A DNA stretch of 32,866 nt from an uncultured Planctomyces sp. (lineage in GTDB: Bacteria; Planctomycetota; Planctomycetia; Planctomycetales; Planctomycetaceae), in assembly GCA_937904325.1 (NCBI GenBank), contig CALGTK010000349.1:1-32866 (forward strand). The letters are read 5' to 3'. A model generated the notes under the pieces. The model had not been told where the DNA came from. It saw only the letters and a list, made by a program, of their open reading frames with translations, and did no database searches. A program made the position numbers and the translations under genes. Below, one piece after another: positions 6,911-17,004 of this stretch. Each line of letters begins with the position of its first letter. Positions within the stretch are counted from its first letter, which is position 1.

Positions 6911-9346
6911 ATGGCAAAGTCGAAACAGTCATCTCGGAATCGACCAGTGAGTAAGGCTTACAGTTCGCGCCAACCCCAAATCGCAGATCCATTGCTTCAA
7001 GGAGCCACCGGCCGTTCAGCCGCAATAGTGTGGGGACTGCTTCTGGCACGCTGGATGAGCCCGACTGAAGGCACGGTTGAAGGAGATACGCTGTGGCTGA
7101 CTTCGTTGACACTCGCCGCGGCCGCGGGATTCTGCTGGTGGAAATCACGAGTTGCCCTGGAACGGCTGCGTTTTGAAAAGTTGGATATCGCTGTCTGGTT
7201 TCTCTGCAGCGGACACATTCTTTCTTCGCTGATAGTGATCCTGACGGAAGGCAACAAACGCGCCGCGACCAATATGTTGTGGGAGTGGCTTGCCGTTGCA
7301 GTCACATTTTCGCTGATACGGCAGACGATAACACTGCAGTCTCGTACCAGGTTCCTGGAAACAGTGCTCGTCATCACAACAGCACTGGCGTGTTACGGAA
7401 TCTGGCAGCCTGCATTCTGGTATCCGGCGAACATCCTTGAGTATGACAAAGTCATGGCCGAGCTCGAATCGGTCGAATCGTCGCCAGACATGCCGTCTCA
7501 GGAGCGGGCAAAACGCCAGATGGAACTGCGAGCAGAATGCGTCTCGCTCGGCATCCCGTTGTCAGGCCCCGCGCAACAACTATTTGAGCGAAGGCTTCGC
7601 GATAGTCGGGAACCATTGGGGTTCTTTGCTCTGACGAATACGCTGGCCAGCTTCATGACAGTCGCCGTGGTGCTTCTTGCTGGCACGCTGTTGAACGTGC
7701 TTCTCCCGAGTCGGGCAGGTTCGCAGTCAACTGAACTTAACAACCGAGGACTTGTTTGCGTTCTGACCACCACGTTGCTCCTGGTGGTTTATTGCCTCGT
7801 TCTCACAAAAAGCAGGTCAGCCTGGGGCGGCACGCTGGCTGGGCTCGGCGCTTTGATCTGTCTGTTTTTCATTCGGACGAATTCTGGAACGGCGTTCCGA
7901 AAGCTGATTCCAATTGTCGCCATCGGAATCGTCACCATCTCGCTGCTTGCCGGAGTGGCGATTACTACCGGGGCTCTCGACAAGGAAGTCCTGACCGAGG
8001 CATCGATTTCACTAAGCTACCGCTTGGAATATTGGACATCGGCCTGGGATGTGTTTCTCGATCATCCACTGTTTGGTACAGGGCCGGGGAACTTTCGCGA
8101 CAATTACCTTCGTCACAAGTTGCCGCAGTCGAGTGAAGAAATCGCCGACCCGCATCAGTTTATTCTGGACGTGGCGGCGAATGCGGGACTCGTTGGCCTG
8201 GCCGGGCTAGTGGCGTTTCTTGCCTGCATTGGCTGGTACGTTTGGCAGCTCTGCCGGTCGTGCAAAAAGACGCCGAACGTAAACGCCGATGGCGGAAACG
8301 ACTCAAACTGTTTTCAGCCAGCGTCAATACGAACTGTAATCGGGGCTGCCGCTCTTTTGATCGTGGCTGGTGAATGGCTCTTTTCTGGAAGCCTTGCCTT
8401 TAGCGTGCTCACTGTTTGCATGGTGGCTTTGGGCATTGCCGGGCTGATCGACGTTTCGCTCAGGCGATCGTCATCTTCTTCCATCAGCCCCGTCGAACTT
8501 CCCATACCGGCGGTCGCCGTTGCTGCATCTCTGGTCGCCATATTCGTGCATCTGTCTGCCGCTGGAGGAATCGCAATGCCGGCGGTGATCGGATTAACTC
8601 TTGCACTGTCGAGTGTATTGAGCGTTGATGCTAAGAAAGAATCAATGGCCGGGGGTAAAAAAGAGCCGCAAGCAGCAACATCAGCGGCGGTCGCCAGCGT
8701 GTCTGCCCAAGACTACCAGCAAAGCCAGAACCTTCCCTGGCTGGTTGCCGCGTTGTTCTCTGGACTGACCGCAATGGGCTGCACTCTGACTGCGTTCAGC
8801 CCAGTGATTCGAACAACGTCATTACTTCAACTCGGCGACTACGACGCAATCAATGGACAACCTGCCCGGACAGTCGTCAGCAGCTACAGATCCGCAGCCA
8901 AAGCGGACACGTTGACACCGGAACCGTACATCCACCTGTCGCAGTTTCATCTTCACCAGTGGCAGCAAACCCGCGATCACACGTACTTCGACCAGTCGAT
9001 TCAGGCTGCTGAGCAAGCCCAGGCACTATCCCCAAACAGTCCGCAGATAGCCCACGAACTCGGATACGCCTGGCTCGTTCGTGCCCGCGAGTCGTCGATA
9101 CAGAATGAAGAAGCTATCGCTGAAGCAGTCACGGGTTTACAAAAAGCTCTGCAGATGTATCCGACTAATCCTTTATGGACGGCAGAAACGTCGCAGGCTC
9201 TGGCACTGGCTGGCACGTCAGATGAAGCATCCCGGCTGGCTCGACGCGCGTTGGAACTCGACGAGATAAACCGTGCTGCCGGTCATGTCGATCGTTACCT
9301 GCCTGACGAGTTGCTCTCAGACATGAAACGACTGGCTGGCAAGTAG
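6911..9346 (+). CDS. O-antigen ligase/polymerase-like membrane protein with C-terminal TPR region
   Basis: 811 aa starting at ATG 6911. A long polytopic membrane domain holds about a dozen hydrophobic segments and the Wzy/WaaL (O-antigen ligase, PF04932-type) signatures: LTKSRSAWGGTLAGL near residue 297, then HPLFGTGPGNFRDNYL near 385 and PHQFILDVAANAGLVGLAGL near 415, the large periplasmic-loop region of these glycan polymerases/ligases. Two further hydrophobic clusters (about 470-555) are separated from the end by another membrane segment. Residues about 650-811 are helical TPR-like repeats (SAAKADTLTPEPYIHLSQ, AAEQAQALSPNSPQIAHELGYAW, ALQMYPTNPLW, ARRALELDEINRAAG). The family transfers or polymerises undecaprenyl-linked glycans at the outer face of the membrane; the acceptor is unknown. 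The C-terminal TPR is a common planctomycete arrangement. It stands alone, between the STAS terminator and the convergent sulfatase gene. Confidence 0.88.
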   Translation: MAKSKQSSRNRPVSKAYSSRQPQIADPLLQGATGRSAAIVWGLLLARWMSPTEGTVEGDTLWLTSLTLAAAAGFCWWKSRVALERLRFEKLDIAVWFLCSGHILSSLIVILTEGNKRAATNMLWEWLAVAVTFSLIRQTITLQSRTRFLETVLVITTALACYGIWQPAFWYPANILEYDKVMAELESVESSPDMPSQERAKRQMELRAECVSLGIPLSGPAQQLFERRLRDSREPLGFFALTNTLASFMTVAVVLLAGTLLNVLLPSRAGSQSTELNNRGLVCVLTTTLLLVVYCLVLTKSRSAWGGTLAGLGALICLFFIRTNSGTAFRKLIPIVAIGIVTISLLAGVAITTGALDKEVLTEASISLSYRLEYWTSAWDVFLDHPLFGTGPGNFRDNYLRHKLPQSSEEIADPHQFILDVAANAGLVGLAGLVAFLACIGWYVWQLCRSCKKTPNVNADGGNDSNCFQPASIRTVIGAAALLIVAGEWLFSGSLAFSVLTVCMVALGIAGLIDVSLRRSSSSSISPVELPIPAVAVAASLVAIFVHLSAAGGIAMPAVIGLTLALSSVLSVDAKKESMAGGKKEPQAATSAAVASVSAQDYQQSQNLPWLVAALFSGLTAMGCTLTAFSPVIRTTSLLQLGDYDAINGQPARTVVSSYRSAAKADTLTPEPYIHLSQFHLHQWQQTRDHTYFDQSIQAAEQAQALSPNSPQIAHELGYAWLVRARESSIQNEEAIAEAVTGLQKALQMYPTNPLWTAETSQALALAGTSDEASRLARRALELDEINRAAGHVDRYLPDELLSDMKRLAGK

Positions 9347-9387
9347 CGAAGTATGTTACTGCAAGGGTGTCTCGATAAACGTCCGCG

Positions 9388-10764
9388 TCAGTTCTTGCGA
9401 AACGCTTTCATTTCAGCCAGCAGTCTTGCGATCTCATCAGGTTTCGAATCAGCTAGATTAGTTTGTTCGCCGATGTCAGATTCCAGATTGAACAGTAGCG
9501 GTGGATCGTGCTTCACAGGATGAACGCGTTTGCGGGTGTCCGGATCGGAAGAACGAGTCTTCGTCGCAAGATGAATCTTGTAGCGACCAGAGCGGAAAGC
9601 GTCTGCACTGCCGCCTGTGAACAGCCACTGAGTTCGCGGGCTTGCTTCCTGCCGAAGCAGAACGCCAGACAGATTGGTCGAGATATAACCGGGCTTGTCA
9701 GTCGGCTCGTCCCCGCCGGTCAATGTGGCAAACGTTGAGAATAAATCGAGATTCGCGGCCAGCCCGCCGATCGTTGATGATTCAATCGTGCCCGGCCAAT
9801 TGAAAATTCCTGGCACTCGAAACCCGCCTTCCCAGGATGTTCCTTTTTCGCCTCTCAATGGGCCAGCCGTTCCACCGTGAGGGCCGAACATCGACCACGG
9901 GCCATTGTCACTCGTGAAGACGACCAGTGTGTTTTCTTCAACACCGGCTTTTTTCAATGCGGCGACAACTTTTCCCACCGACCAATCGACTTCTTCGATA
10001 ACGTCGCCATAGCGTCCCGCGTCACTCGTTCCCTGAAAATTCTTTGAAGCAAACACCGGCGCGTGCGGCATATTGTGGGCGAGGTAGAGGAAAAAGCGTT
10101 CTTCCTTGCGAGCGTGAATCCACTTCACGGCTTCCTCGGTGTATCGCTTCGTGAAGAGTTCCTGGTTGACAGGAAACTCGACGACTTCGCGATCACGAAT
10201 CAGCGGTACCTGAAACGTGAACTTGCCACACGCGTCGAAAACGTCTCGCGTCTGTCGCTTTCCGGCGGGCGCTGGAACGTCGTTGCTGCCCGGAGTTCCG
10301 AAGTAGTAATCGAAGCCGCATTTCAGAGGATGCATCGGGCTCTGCGTAAAATCCTTCGGATATCCCGCCAGATGCCATTTCCCAAGGATCGCCGTCGCGT
10401 ACCCCTGTCGCTTGAACATCGCCGCCATCAGGCTCTGAGGCGAAGCAGCGAGTTTCTGCTTCCCCAGCAATGCCGGGTGCCGACCACTCATCAGGCCGGT
10501 TCGGCTCGGAACACAGGTCGAGCCGGAAGAATAGAAACTCGTCCAACGCTGCCCTGACGCCGCAAGGCGATCAATATTCGGAGTCTTGATCTTCAAATTT
10601 CCGTAGCAACCAAGATCCCCATATCCCATGTCGTCGACAAAAATCAAAACGACATTCGGCTTGAGTGGTAGATCATCCCTGGCATAGGCCGTTGCGTAAG
10701 ACGCCGCAACAACGAGGAATGAGCAAAACAGTCTTCGAACAATGATCGAACGTTTGGACGGCAT
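9388..10764 (-). CDS. Secreted type I (formylglycine) sulfatase
   Basis: 458 aa, ATG at 10764, with an N-terminal signal peptide (about residues 1-28, core LFCSFLVVAASYATAYA). The metal-binding start PNVVLIFVDDMGYGDLGCYGN gives Asp44-Asp45, and the sulfatase signature reads CVPSRTGLMSGR, so Cys84 in C-x-P-S-R is the residue converted to formylglycine by the maturase (not encoded here). Further family motifs: ILGKWHLAGYP, the HNMPHAPVFAS stretch and VVFTSDNGPWSMFGPHGG. Length is normal for arylsulfatases. It hydrolyses sulfate esters, in this phylum usually on algal polysaccharides, in the periplasm or outside the cell; the exact substrate cannot be read from sequence. It converges on the O-antigen ligase gene (41 bp apart) and lies downstream of the DUF3500 gene on the same strand. 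Confidence 0.95.
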   Translation of the reverse strand: MPSKRSIIVRRLFCSFLVVAASYATAYARDDLPLKPNVVLIFVDDMGYGDLGCYGNLKIKTPNIDRLAASGQRWTSFYSSGSTCVPSRTGLMSGRHPALLGKQKLAASPQSLMAAMFKRQGYATAILGKWHLAGYPKDFTQSPMHPLKCGFDYYFGTPGSNDVPAPAGKRQTRDVFDACGKFTFQVPLIRDREVVEFPVNQELFTKRYTEEAVKWIHARKEERFFLYLAHNMPHAPVFASKNFQGTSDAGRYGDVIEEVDWSVGKVVAALKKAGVEENTLVVFTSDNGPWSMFGPHGGTAGPLRGEKGTSWEGGFRVPGIFNWPGTIESSTIGGLAANLDLFSTFATLTGGDEPTDKPGYISTNLSGVLLRQEASPRTQWLFTGGSADAFRSGRYKIHLATKTRSSDPDTRKRVHPVKHDPPLLFNLESDIGEQTNLADSKPDEIARLLAEMKAFRKN

Positions 10765-10879
10765 TCGGATTCTCAGTCTATTGCTAAGAAACCAACAAAG
10801 AACTGAATTCGCTGTGCTTCTCAGTTCCCCACGGCAGTTGTTTGTCAGCCTCTAAGCTAAGGAACGTATTTGAAATAAC

Positions 10880-10898
10880 TTCCCGATTTCGATCGGAA
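10880..10898 (-). terminator. Weak hairpin after the DUF3500 gene
   Basis: On the minus strand TTCCGAT pairs with ATCGGGAA around a CGAA tetraloop, with one G-T wobble, followed by an A/T-rich GTTATTTC. It lies about 75 nt after the DUF3500 stop. The T run is poor, so this is only a possible terminator. Confidence 0.3.
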
Positions 10899-10972
10899 CC
10901 GGCGATCTTCGACATTCCCGTGCAGGCGACCTTCGAAAATTTATTTCGACCGCATGCCTAGAACGACAGTTT

Positions 10973-12157
10973 CTACTTTGAAGAAGCTGCGGGCTTATGG
11001 TGCTGTTCGATGTGCTGGCGTAAGAGGTCTTTTCCGTAGTCGTTGCCGTTGGGAGTTCGCATGACGGCGTGGATATGGTCTTTTGTGGGTTCGCGTGAGC
11101 GGAACGGGGCGACTCGGCGTTCGTGGTCGAATTCGATCAGAATGACTGGACTGTGGATCCGGTAGTAGAACACACTGTCTGCGGTCGTGCCGCCGATCCA
11201 CGCGAGGAAGGTTCGGTCGAGGTGTCGTTTCACTTCGTCCATCTTCACGGCAGCGTGACCGTCGTTCATCGTGCCGACGTATTCGCGAACGACTTCCAGC
11301 AGTAATGCCTGCTGTCTGGTGTTCAGCTTTGAAGCGGAGATGCCGGCATAATCCAGATTGACGTTGTCTTTGTAGGCCTGGGTGAGCGCGTTGTTGCCGT
11401 CTTTGACCGTCGAAAGTATGGCTACCTTCTGTTGCCGTTTGTCCAAAGCCTGAATCAGAGCCAGGCCTTTGTTCTGTTCGTCCTGCATGACGATCGTGCC
11501 TTTGAACCGGCCCCTCGTGGCGTGAACCGGTTCGCTGCCAACGAAGACCGGCGACATGACGACCTGATCGCCCAACACGAAATAGTTGATAATGAGATGA
11601 TGTCCATCGATCTGCCATCCCCACGGTTTCGTCGTAGACGGATCGCCCATGATCGTGATCCAGTAGAGCCACTCGCCGTACTCGTCAAAGTTGCTGGCCA
11701 GTTCGGCAAGGGTCCCGTTGAGCTTCATGATGTCTTTGGACTGTTTCAGCCCTTTCGCGCTGAGGCTTGCTTTCAACAGACCGAACGCCACCTCGCGTTG
11801 CTCTTTGTCCATTTCGTCAAAGCCGACCCCGCGTCGTTTGTAGAAGTGCCGATTGTCCCAACTTCGCCATTCGATATGGTCGACCGGGTACATCGTCCGC
11901 GAAACCTGCTCGTCACTCAGTTTGTCGAGCAGAGCATTTGCCGCATCGACAACCGGCTTCGTCGTGACTCCGGTTGATTCGATCTTGAACAGGCCCGGTT
12001 CAACTTTCCCGCCGGACGTAATCCCGACAAACGGCTGAGCGAGCGACGCTTCTCCGCCACCCCGACCTCCGCGTCTGGGCGGCTGGGCATACACCGCCAG
12101 CATCGCAAAGACACCGACGACGATTGAAAGGGCAGTAATCTTTTTAAATGGAGTCAC
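10973..12157 (-). CDS. Secreted DUF3500-family protein
   Basis: The C-terminal two thirds match the DUF3500 family: [19 protein letters not shown], then [47 protein letters not shown] and the ending [17 protein letters not shown]. Function of the family is unknown; it is often found in secreted proteins. I choose the GTG at 12157 ([20 protein letters not shown]), because it opens directly into a signal peptide and gives 394 aa. The open frame extends upstream to another GTG at 12307, which would place 50 polar residues before the signal; neither start has a clear Shine-Dalgarno. A glycine/arginine-rich linker ([11 protein letters not shown]) follows the signal. The gene is divergent from gyrA; the longer start would reach close to the gyrA promoter. 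Confidence 0.85.
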   Translation of the reverse strand: MTPFKKITALSIVVGVFAMLAVYAQPPRRGGRGGGEASLAQPFVGITSGGKVEPGLFKIESTGVTTKPVVDAANALLDKLSDEQVSRTMYPVDHIEWRSWDNRHFYKRRGVGFDEMDKEQREVAFGLLKASLSAKGLKQSKDIMKLNGTLAELASNFDEYGEWLYWITIMGDPSTTKPWGWQIDGHHLIINYFVLGDQVVMSPVFVGSEPVHATRGRFKGTIVMQDEQNKGLALIQALDKRQQKVAILSTVKDGNNALTQAYKDNVNLDYAGISASKLNTRQQALLLEVVREYVGTMNDGHAAVKMDEVKRHLDRTFLAWIGGTTADSVFYYRIHSPVILIEFDHERRVAPFRSREPTKDHIHAVMRTPNGNDYGKDLLRQHIEQHHKPAASSK

Positions 12158-12353
12158 AGGACGTTCGCTTTCTGAAAATGACGTATGCGGCTGAGCAAGA
12201 TCGTAGTCTTGTGAGGCCGTTGAGGGCTGACAACTCTCAGGATCACGCGTGGATATCCCGTTCGAATCTAAACTGGAAATCAGGTCGTTAAATCCACAGT
12301 TTGCCACACTTCAGAAGGGACTGTTTTGCAGGTTTACAAACGGCTTCGAGTCG

Positions 12354-12382
12354 TTGTGGAAGCACTTGCATTTCACTATGAT
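12354..12382 (+). promoter_or_regulatory. Probable gyrA promoter
   Basis: TTGTGG (12354-12359) and TATGAT (12377-12382, five of six matches to TATAAT) are separated by exactly 17 nt. Initiation near 12389 would give a leader of about 146 nt ahead of the TTG start at 12535. Confidence 0.5.
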
Positions 12383-12397
12383 TCACGGCCTGAAATG

Positions 12398-12440
12398 ACG
12401 CCCGAAAACTCGGGGAACCCCCAAGTTTCCGGGCGTTTTC
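12398..12440 (+). terminator. Attenuator-like hairpin in the gyrA leader
   Basis: ACGCCCGAAAACT (12398-12410) pairs with AGTTTCCGGGCGT (12424-12436) with a single A-C mismatch; the loop contains GGGG and CCCC that can pair further. The stem runs straight into TTTTC. It points along the plus strand, but the only plus-strand gene nearby is gyrA downstream, so it would act as an attenuator or end a short leader RNA of about 50 nt. Confidence 0.55.
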
Positions 12441-12534
12441 TGCGTCCATCAGATGCTTCGATCCGGGTGCCTTGTCACGGTGCCAGACGAGGCTCGATTC
12501 GAGACGAAATTTTGCCGCGTAAGGAGACACTGCA

Positions 12535-15342
12535 TTGTCCGTCGGAAACGGTGAGTCGGGTGATCTTTCGGTCCCGGAAGAGCGAATTCAGCAACTGGAT
12601 ATTCAGGACGAAATGCGGACGTCGTACTTGACGTACGCGATGAGCGTCATCATCTCGCGAGCCTTGCCAGACGCTCGCGATGGTCTCAAGCCGTCACAAC
12701 GCCGCATTCTGGTGGCGATGGGCGATCTGAATCTTGGACCGGCGACCAACCGCGTTAAATGTGCCAAGATCTGTGGTGACACCAGCGGTAACTACCACCC
12801 TCATGGTGAAGGCTCCGTTTATCCGACACTCGTACGTCTCGCCCAGAACTGGGTGATGCGTCAGACAATGGTCGACAAGCAGGGCAACTTTGGATCGCTC
12901 GCCGGTCTGCCTGCGGCAGCGATGCGATATACAGAGGCCAGACTCTCCGCAGCGGCGTCGGACATGCTGGCGGATATTCAGTACGACACCGTCGACTTCG
13001 CTCCGACATACGACCAGAGCCGCACCGAGCCCGTCGTTCTGCCGTCGAAGTTTCCGAACCTGCTCGTCAACGGTTCAACCGGCATCGCCGTCGGCATGGC
13101 GACCAGCGTTCCGCCGCACAACCTGGCGGAAGTCGCCGACGCCGTGATCATGCTGATCGACGAGCCGGAAGCGACGATCGACCAGCTCATCGACGTTCTG
13201 CCAGGCCCGGACTTCCCAACCGGCGGCATCATTTGCGGCCGCTACGGAATCCGAAAGGGATATCAGACTGGCCGGTCGACGCTGACACTGCGAGCGAAGA
13301 CGCACTATGAAACTGAAAAAAACAGCGACGTCATCGTGGTAACGGAGATCCCTTATCTCGACACCCGCGACCGAATTCGTGAGAAGCTGGAACTGCTCGT
13401 TCGTGACGAAAAGGTTAAAGGCATCTCGCGAATCGTCGACCTGACAGACCGCAAGACGCCGAGCTGGCAGGTTCGGCTCCACATCGTTCTAAAGAAGGAC
13501 GCCGACAAAGAAGTCGTCCTGAATCAGTTGTTCCAGTTCTCGTCGCTGCAGACAACGGTCAGCGTCATCATGCTGGCACTCGTCGGACAACGACCGAAGA
13601 CGCTGAACCTCAAAGAGATGTTGCAGGAGTTTCTGCGGCACCGCGTCGACGTTATTCGCCGTCGCACCGAGTTCCTGCTGGCCGAGTCTCGCAAACGTAA
13701 ACACACGGTCGAAGGGTTAATGATCGCTCAGGTCAACATTGACCAGGTGATCGCGACAATTCGAGCCGCTTCCAGCCGCGCTCAGGCCAAGGATGACCTG
13801 CAGAAGATTCTGGTCCCTGCTGAACTGGTCGCGCGAGCACTCGGCGAAGACGGCTTCCGTAACTACACCGAAGAATATGGTACGCAGTCTGAGTACTCGC
13901 TTTCCCCCAATCAGTCCGAAGCCATCGTATCAATGCAGTTGGGATCGCTGGCGAACCTCGAACGGGAAAAACTGCAAGGCGAGTATCACAAACTGCTCGA
14001 CGACATCACTGACTTCCTGCTGCTCCTGGCCGACGAAGCGAACATTCTCGCCGTCGTTCGCGAGGACATGGAAACCCTCAAGTCAAAGTACGGCGACAAG
14101 CGTCGCACGGAGATCAGCGAAGAGGAACTCTCTAACGTCAACAAGGACGACCTGATTACCGAAGAGACGATGGTCGTCACGCTGTCGACGCGCGGCTACA
14201 TCAAGCGAACTCAGCTCACGACTTACCAGGCTCAGAATCGCGGCGGAAAAGGAATCACCGGCGGAAAGAACAGCGAAGAAGATGCGATGGAGCATCTCTT
14301 CGTCACAAGCACGCACGCCTGGCTGCTGTTCTTCACGAATTTCGGCAAAGTCTACTGGCAGAAAGTTTACGACCTGCCTCTGCAGGGGCGGACTGCCAAA
14401 GGTCGAGCACTGATCAACCTTCTGAACCTGGCCAATGGCGAAGAAGTCGAAAACTGCATTGGCGTAAAAGATTTTGACGACGAACACTTCCTGCTCATGG
14501 CGACGAAAAACGGAATCGTCAAGAAGACCGCCCTCAGCGAGTACAGTCGACCGAAGCAGGGCGGCATCATCGCACTCCGACTCAAAGAAGGTGATGAGCT
14601 GGTCGACGTCGTGGTGGTTGGGCCTGGCGACGACGTCCTGCTGGCGACGGCTTCCGGAATGACGATCCGGTTTCCGCATACCAACGCCCGAAAGATGGGA
14701 CGAGCCACAGCTGGCGTGCGAGGAATCAAACTAGGGAAAGACGACGAACTGGTTGGCATCGTTGTTGCCAATCCTGAAATGTGCCTGCTGACAGTTTGCA
14801 AGAACGGATATGGCAAGCAAACACCGTTCGGACTCGGCGGAACAGTTCCTGACCAGGTCGACGACGACGCGGGCGAGTCTGAAGATGAGACTCCGGTCGA
14901 AGCGGATATTTCCGAAACTGACGTCGAAGAATCTGAACACAGGACGGAACGAAGCGGATTCCATTACCGATCTCAAAACCGCGGAGGGAAGGGAATCCGA
15001 GATATTCGGACGACAGCCCGCAACGGAAAAGTCGTCGCAATTCTGGCAGTTTCCGATGATGACGAAGTTCTGATGGTCACCACCGGCGGAAAAATCCAGC
15101 GGCTTCGAGCTGGCGACATCTCAGTCGTTGGTCGAAACACTCAGGGAGTTCGGATCATTCGGCTGGAAGATGACGACAAACTGGCCTCAATGGCGAGAAT
15201 CCCAAGCGAAATCGTCATTGAAACGACTGTTGTAGACATCTCAGACAAGTCAGAGAGCACAATCGACGCTACGGCAGCAGATTCTAACACTTCCGCTCCG
15301 AACCCGGACTCAGAAGCTGAATCTGGCAGCGAAGAGGTGTAG
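12535..15342 (+). CDS. gyrA: DNA gyrase subunit A (type IIA topoisomerase A subunit)
   Basis: 935 aa from a TTG start at 12535, fixed by AAGGAG at 12521-12526, 8 nt upstream. The breakage-reunion domain is complete, with catalytic Tyr132 in [12 protein letters not shown] (E. coli Tyr122) and the conserved [16 protein letters not shown]. The C-terminal beta-pinwheel follows, with [11 protein letters not shown] near residue 565 in place of the GyrA box QRRGGRG, and a second QNRGGKGI near 815. Between them, residues about 765-808, lies an acidic insert rich in Asp/Glu. The quinolone-interacting segment reads [12 protein letters not shown]. coli Ser83 corresponds to Gly93 and Asp87 to Pro97. With a GyrB partner (not in the window) it introduces supercoils; a ParC-like decatenating role cannot be excluded because planctomycetes may carry several paralogs. 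The acidic tail ends in GSEEV. Confidence 0.93.
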   Translation: MSVGNGESGDLSVPEERIQQLDIQDEMRTSYLTYAMSVIISRALPDARDGLKPSQRRILVAMGDLNLGPATNRVKCAKICGDTSGNYHPHGEGSVYPTLVRLAQNWVMRQTMVDKQGNFGSLAGLPAAAMRYTEARLSAAASDMLADIQYDTVDFAPTYDQSRTEPVVLPSKFPNLLVNGSTGIAVGMATSVPPHNLAEVADAVIMLIDEPEATIDQLIDVLPGPDFPTGGIICGRYGIRKGYQTGRSTLTLRAKTHYETEKNSDVIVVTEIPYLDTRDRIREKLELLVRDEKVKGISRIVDLTDRKTPSWQVRLHIVLKKDADKEVVLNQLFQFSSLQTTVSVIMLALVGQRPKTLNLKEMLQEFLRHRVDVIRRRTEFLLAESRKRKHTVEGLMIAQVNIDQVIATIRAASSRAQAKDDLQKILVPAELVARALGEDGFRNYTEEYGTQSEYSLSPNQSEAIVSMQLGSLANLEREKLQGEYHKLLDDITDFLLLLADEANILAVVREDMETLKSKYGDKRRTEISEEELSNVNKDDLITEETMVVTLSTRGYIKRTQLTTYQAQNRGGKGITGGKNSEEDAMEHLFVTSTHAWLLFFTNFGKVYWQKVYDLPLQGRTAKGRALINLLNLANGEEVENCIGVKDFDDEHFLLMATKNGIVKKTALSEYSRPKQGGIIALRLKEGDELVDVVVVGPGDDVLLATASGMTIRFPHTNARKMGRATAGVRGIKLGKDDELVGIVVANPEMCLLTVCKNGYGKQTPFGLGGTVPDQVDDDAGESEDETPVEADISETDVEESEHRTERSGFHYRSQNRGGKGIRDIRTTARNGKVVAILAVSDDDEVLMVTTGGKIQRLRAGDISVVGRNTQGVRIIRLEDDDKLASMARIPSEIVIETTVVDISDKSESTIDATAADSNTSAPNPDSEAESGSEEV

Positions 15343-15395
15343 ACTGCTGCCAGGCCGGCCCAGACTGAATCAAGCAGTGCTTACCGACAAGGATG

Positions 15396-15478
15396 GGAAC
15401 ACTGATCGACGCTGACAGCCGTTAATTGATCCAATGAATGGATTAGTGGCTGTCAGCGTCGATTAGTGTTCCTTTTTT
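15396..15478 (+). terminator. Very long terminator hairpin between gyrA and rimO
   Basis: The 25-nt arms at 15396-15420 and 15448-15472 are complementary with a single G-T wobble, and the 27-nt loop can fold further (TGATCCA with TGGATTA). The right arm is followed directly by TTTTTT (15473-15478). It ends gyrA transcription, so rimO should have its own promoter or depend on readthrough. Confidence 0.92.
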
Positions 15479-15540
15479 ATTTGAGTTCCAGATACGACCG
15501 GGTTTCGCCTGGCCGACGAAACACCACAGGTGCTTTTGCT

Positions 15541-17004
15541 ATGCCGATGTTCCAGGAAGATATCAACCTGATCACTCGCCCCGGCGAAACGGGATCGGGT
15601 GAACAGCTCATCAAAGGCAACTACGCGTTCGTCAGCCTCGGATGCCCGAAGAATCTGGTCGATAGCGAAAAGATGCTCGGCACTTTGGCTCTGGACGGCT
15701 ACTCGCTGGTCTCCGAACCGGACGGAGCCGACTTCGTCATAGTCAACACGTGCGGCTTCATCGAAAGCTCGCGTGAAGAATCAAAGTCGGTTATCCAGGA
15801 AATGCTCGACCTCAAGAAGCAGGGACGAACCAAAGGCGTCATCGTTGCTGGCTGCCTGCCCGAACGCGTAGGCAGTTCACTGCTGGAAGAGATGCCCGAG
15901 ATCGACCATATCGTTGGAGTTTTCGGCCGCGACGAAATTCATCGAGTGGCAGACCGACTGGTCGGCGGAGCACGAGAGCAGCGAGAGCTGTTTCGGCCAG
16001 CGCCGATCAAAGCACTGGACGATACGGCTCGGTTGCGAATCACACCGGGGCACTTTGCCTATCTGAAGATTTCCGAAGGCTGCGACCGAACCTGCACATT
16101 TTGCTCCATCCCGTCGATGCGGGGCAAGCATGTCACCAAGCCAATCGAAATGGTCGTGCAGGAAGCTGGAGAACTTGTCGAGGACGGCGTCCGGGAACTG
16201 ATCGTCGTTGCTCAGGACACGACCTACTATGGAATGGACCTGTACGGCGAAGTTCGTCTGAATGCCTTGCTGAAAGAGTTAGAGAAGGTCGAAGGCCTCG
16301 ACTGGATCCGCCTGATGTACCTCTACCCAGTCAACTTTACAGACGACATCATCGAGACCATCGCAAAATCTGAAAAAATTATCCCGTACCTGGATATGCC
16401 ACTTCAGCACATTAACGACACCATGCTGAAGCGAATGCAGCGACGCGTGAATGGTGCGCAGACGATCGAACTGGTTGAAAAATTGCGAGCGACGATTCCC
16501 AACCTGGTTCTTCGCACAACATTCATCACCGGCTTCCCCGGCGAGACCGAAAAACAGTTTGAGGAACTCAAAGAATTCGTTCGGAACACAGCCTTCGAGC
16601 GAATGGGCGCATTCACTTATTCGTTGGAACCCGGCACTCCGGCAGTGAAACTCGAAGACCATCTTCCTGAAGAAGTCAAAGAAGCTCGTCGTGACGAGCT
16701 GATGGCAATTCAACAAGAGATCGCGTTCAAGTTCGGCGATTCGCTGATCGGCTACGAACTCGACGCCATCATCGACAGCCAGGTTGAAGAAGACGTGTAC
16801 GTTGGCCGCATTTTCGCAGACGCACCGGAGATCGACGGCAACATCTACGTGACCGGCGAAGGAATCAATATTGGCGACTTGATTCCCGTAGAAATCGTTG
16901 ACCGACAGGACTACGACCTGATCGGCCTCTACCACGGCGCTGAAAATAAGGACGACTTGCTGGAAGCAGACCCAAGCGAACCTTGGGAACCGGGACATCA
17001 CTAA
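15541..17004 (+). CDS. rimO: Ribosomal protein S12 methylthiotransferase
   Basis: Radical SAM methylthiotransferase that adds a methylthio group to a conserved aspartate of ribosomal protein S12. ATG at 15541 gives 487 aa with about 25 residues before the first motif; the frame stays open further back, but that would begin inside the terminator hairpin. Domain order is complete: N-terminal UPF0004 domain with three cluster cysteines (SLGCPKN, NTCGFIE, VAGCLPER), radical SAM core with CDRTCTFC giving Cys181, Cys185 and Cys188 in C-x3-C-x2-C, and a C-terminal TRAM domain (about 415-480). The SIPSMRGKHVTKP stretch and LRTTFITGFPGET are typical of RimO rather than MiaB. No convincing Shine-Dalgarno is visible. 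It converges on the FHA gene. Confidence 0.95.
   Translation: MPMFQEDINLITRPGETGSGEQLIKGNYAFVSLGCPKNLVDSEKMLGTLALDGYSLVSEPDGADFVIVNTCGFIESSREESKSVIQEMLDLKKQGRTKGVIVAGCLPERVGSSLLEEMPEIDHIVGVFGRDEIHRVADRLVGGAREQRELFRPAPIKALDDTARLRITPGHFAYLKISEGCDRTCTFCSIPSMRGKHVTKPIEMVVQEAGELVEDGVRELIVVAQDTTYYGMDLYGEVRLNALLKELEKVEGLDWIRLMYLYPVNFTDDIIETIAKSEKIIPYLDMPLQHINDTMLKRMQRRVNGAQTIELVEKLRATIPNLVLRTTFITGFPGETEKQFEELKEFVRNTAFERMGAFTYSLEPGTPAVKLEDHLPEEVKEARRDELMAIQQEIAFKFGDSLIGYELDAIIDSQVEEDVYVGRIFADAPEIDGNIYVTGEGINIGDLIPVEIVDRQDYDLIGLYHGAENKDDLLEADPSEPWEPGHH

Noticed and set aside
14083-14679. 198-codon minus-strand frame inside gyrA
   Set aside because: Antisense to the conserved GyrA C-terminal domain; shadow only.
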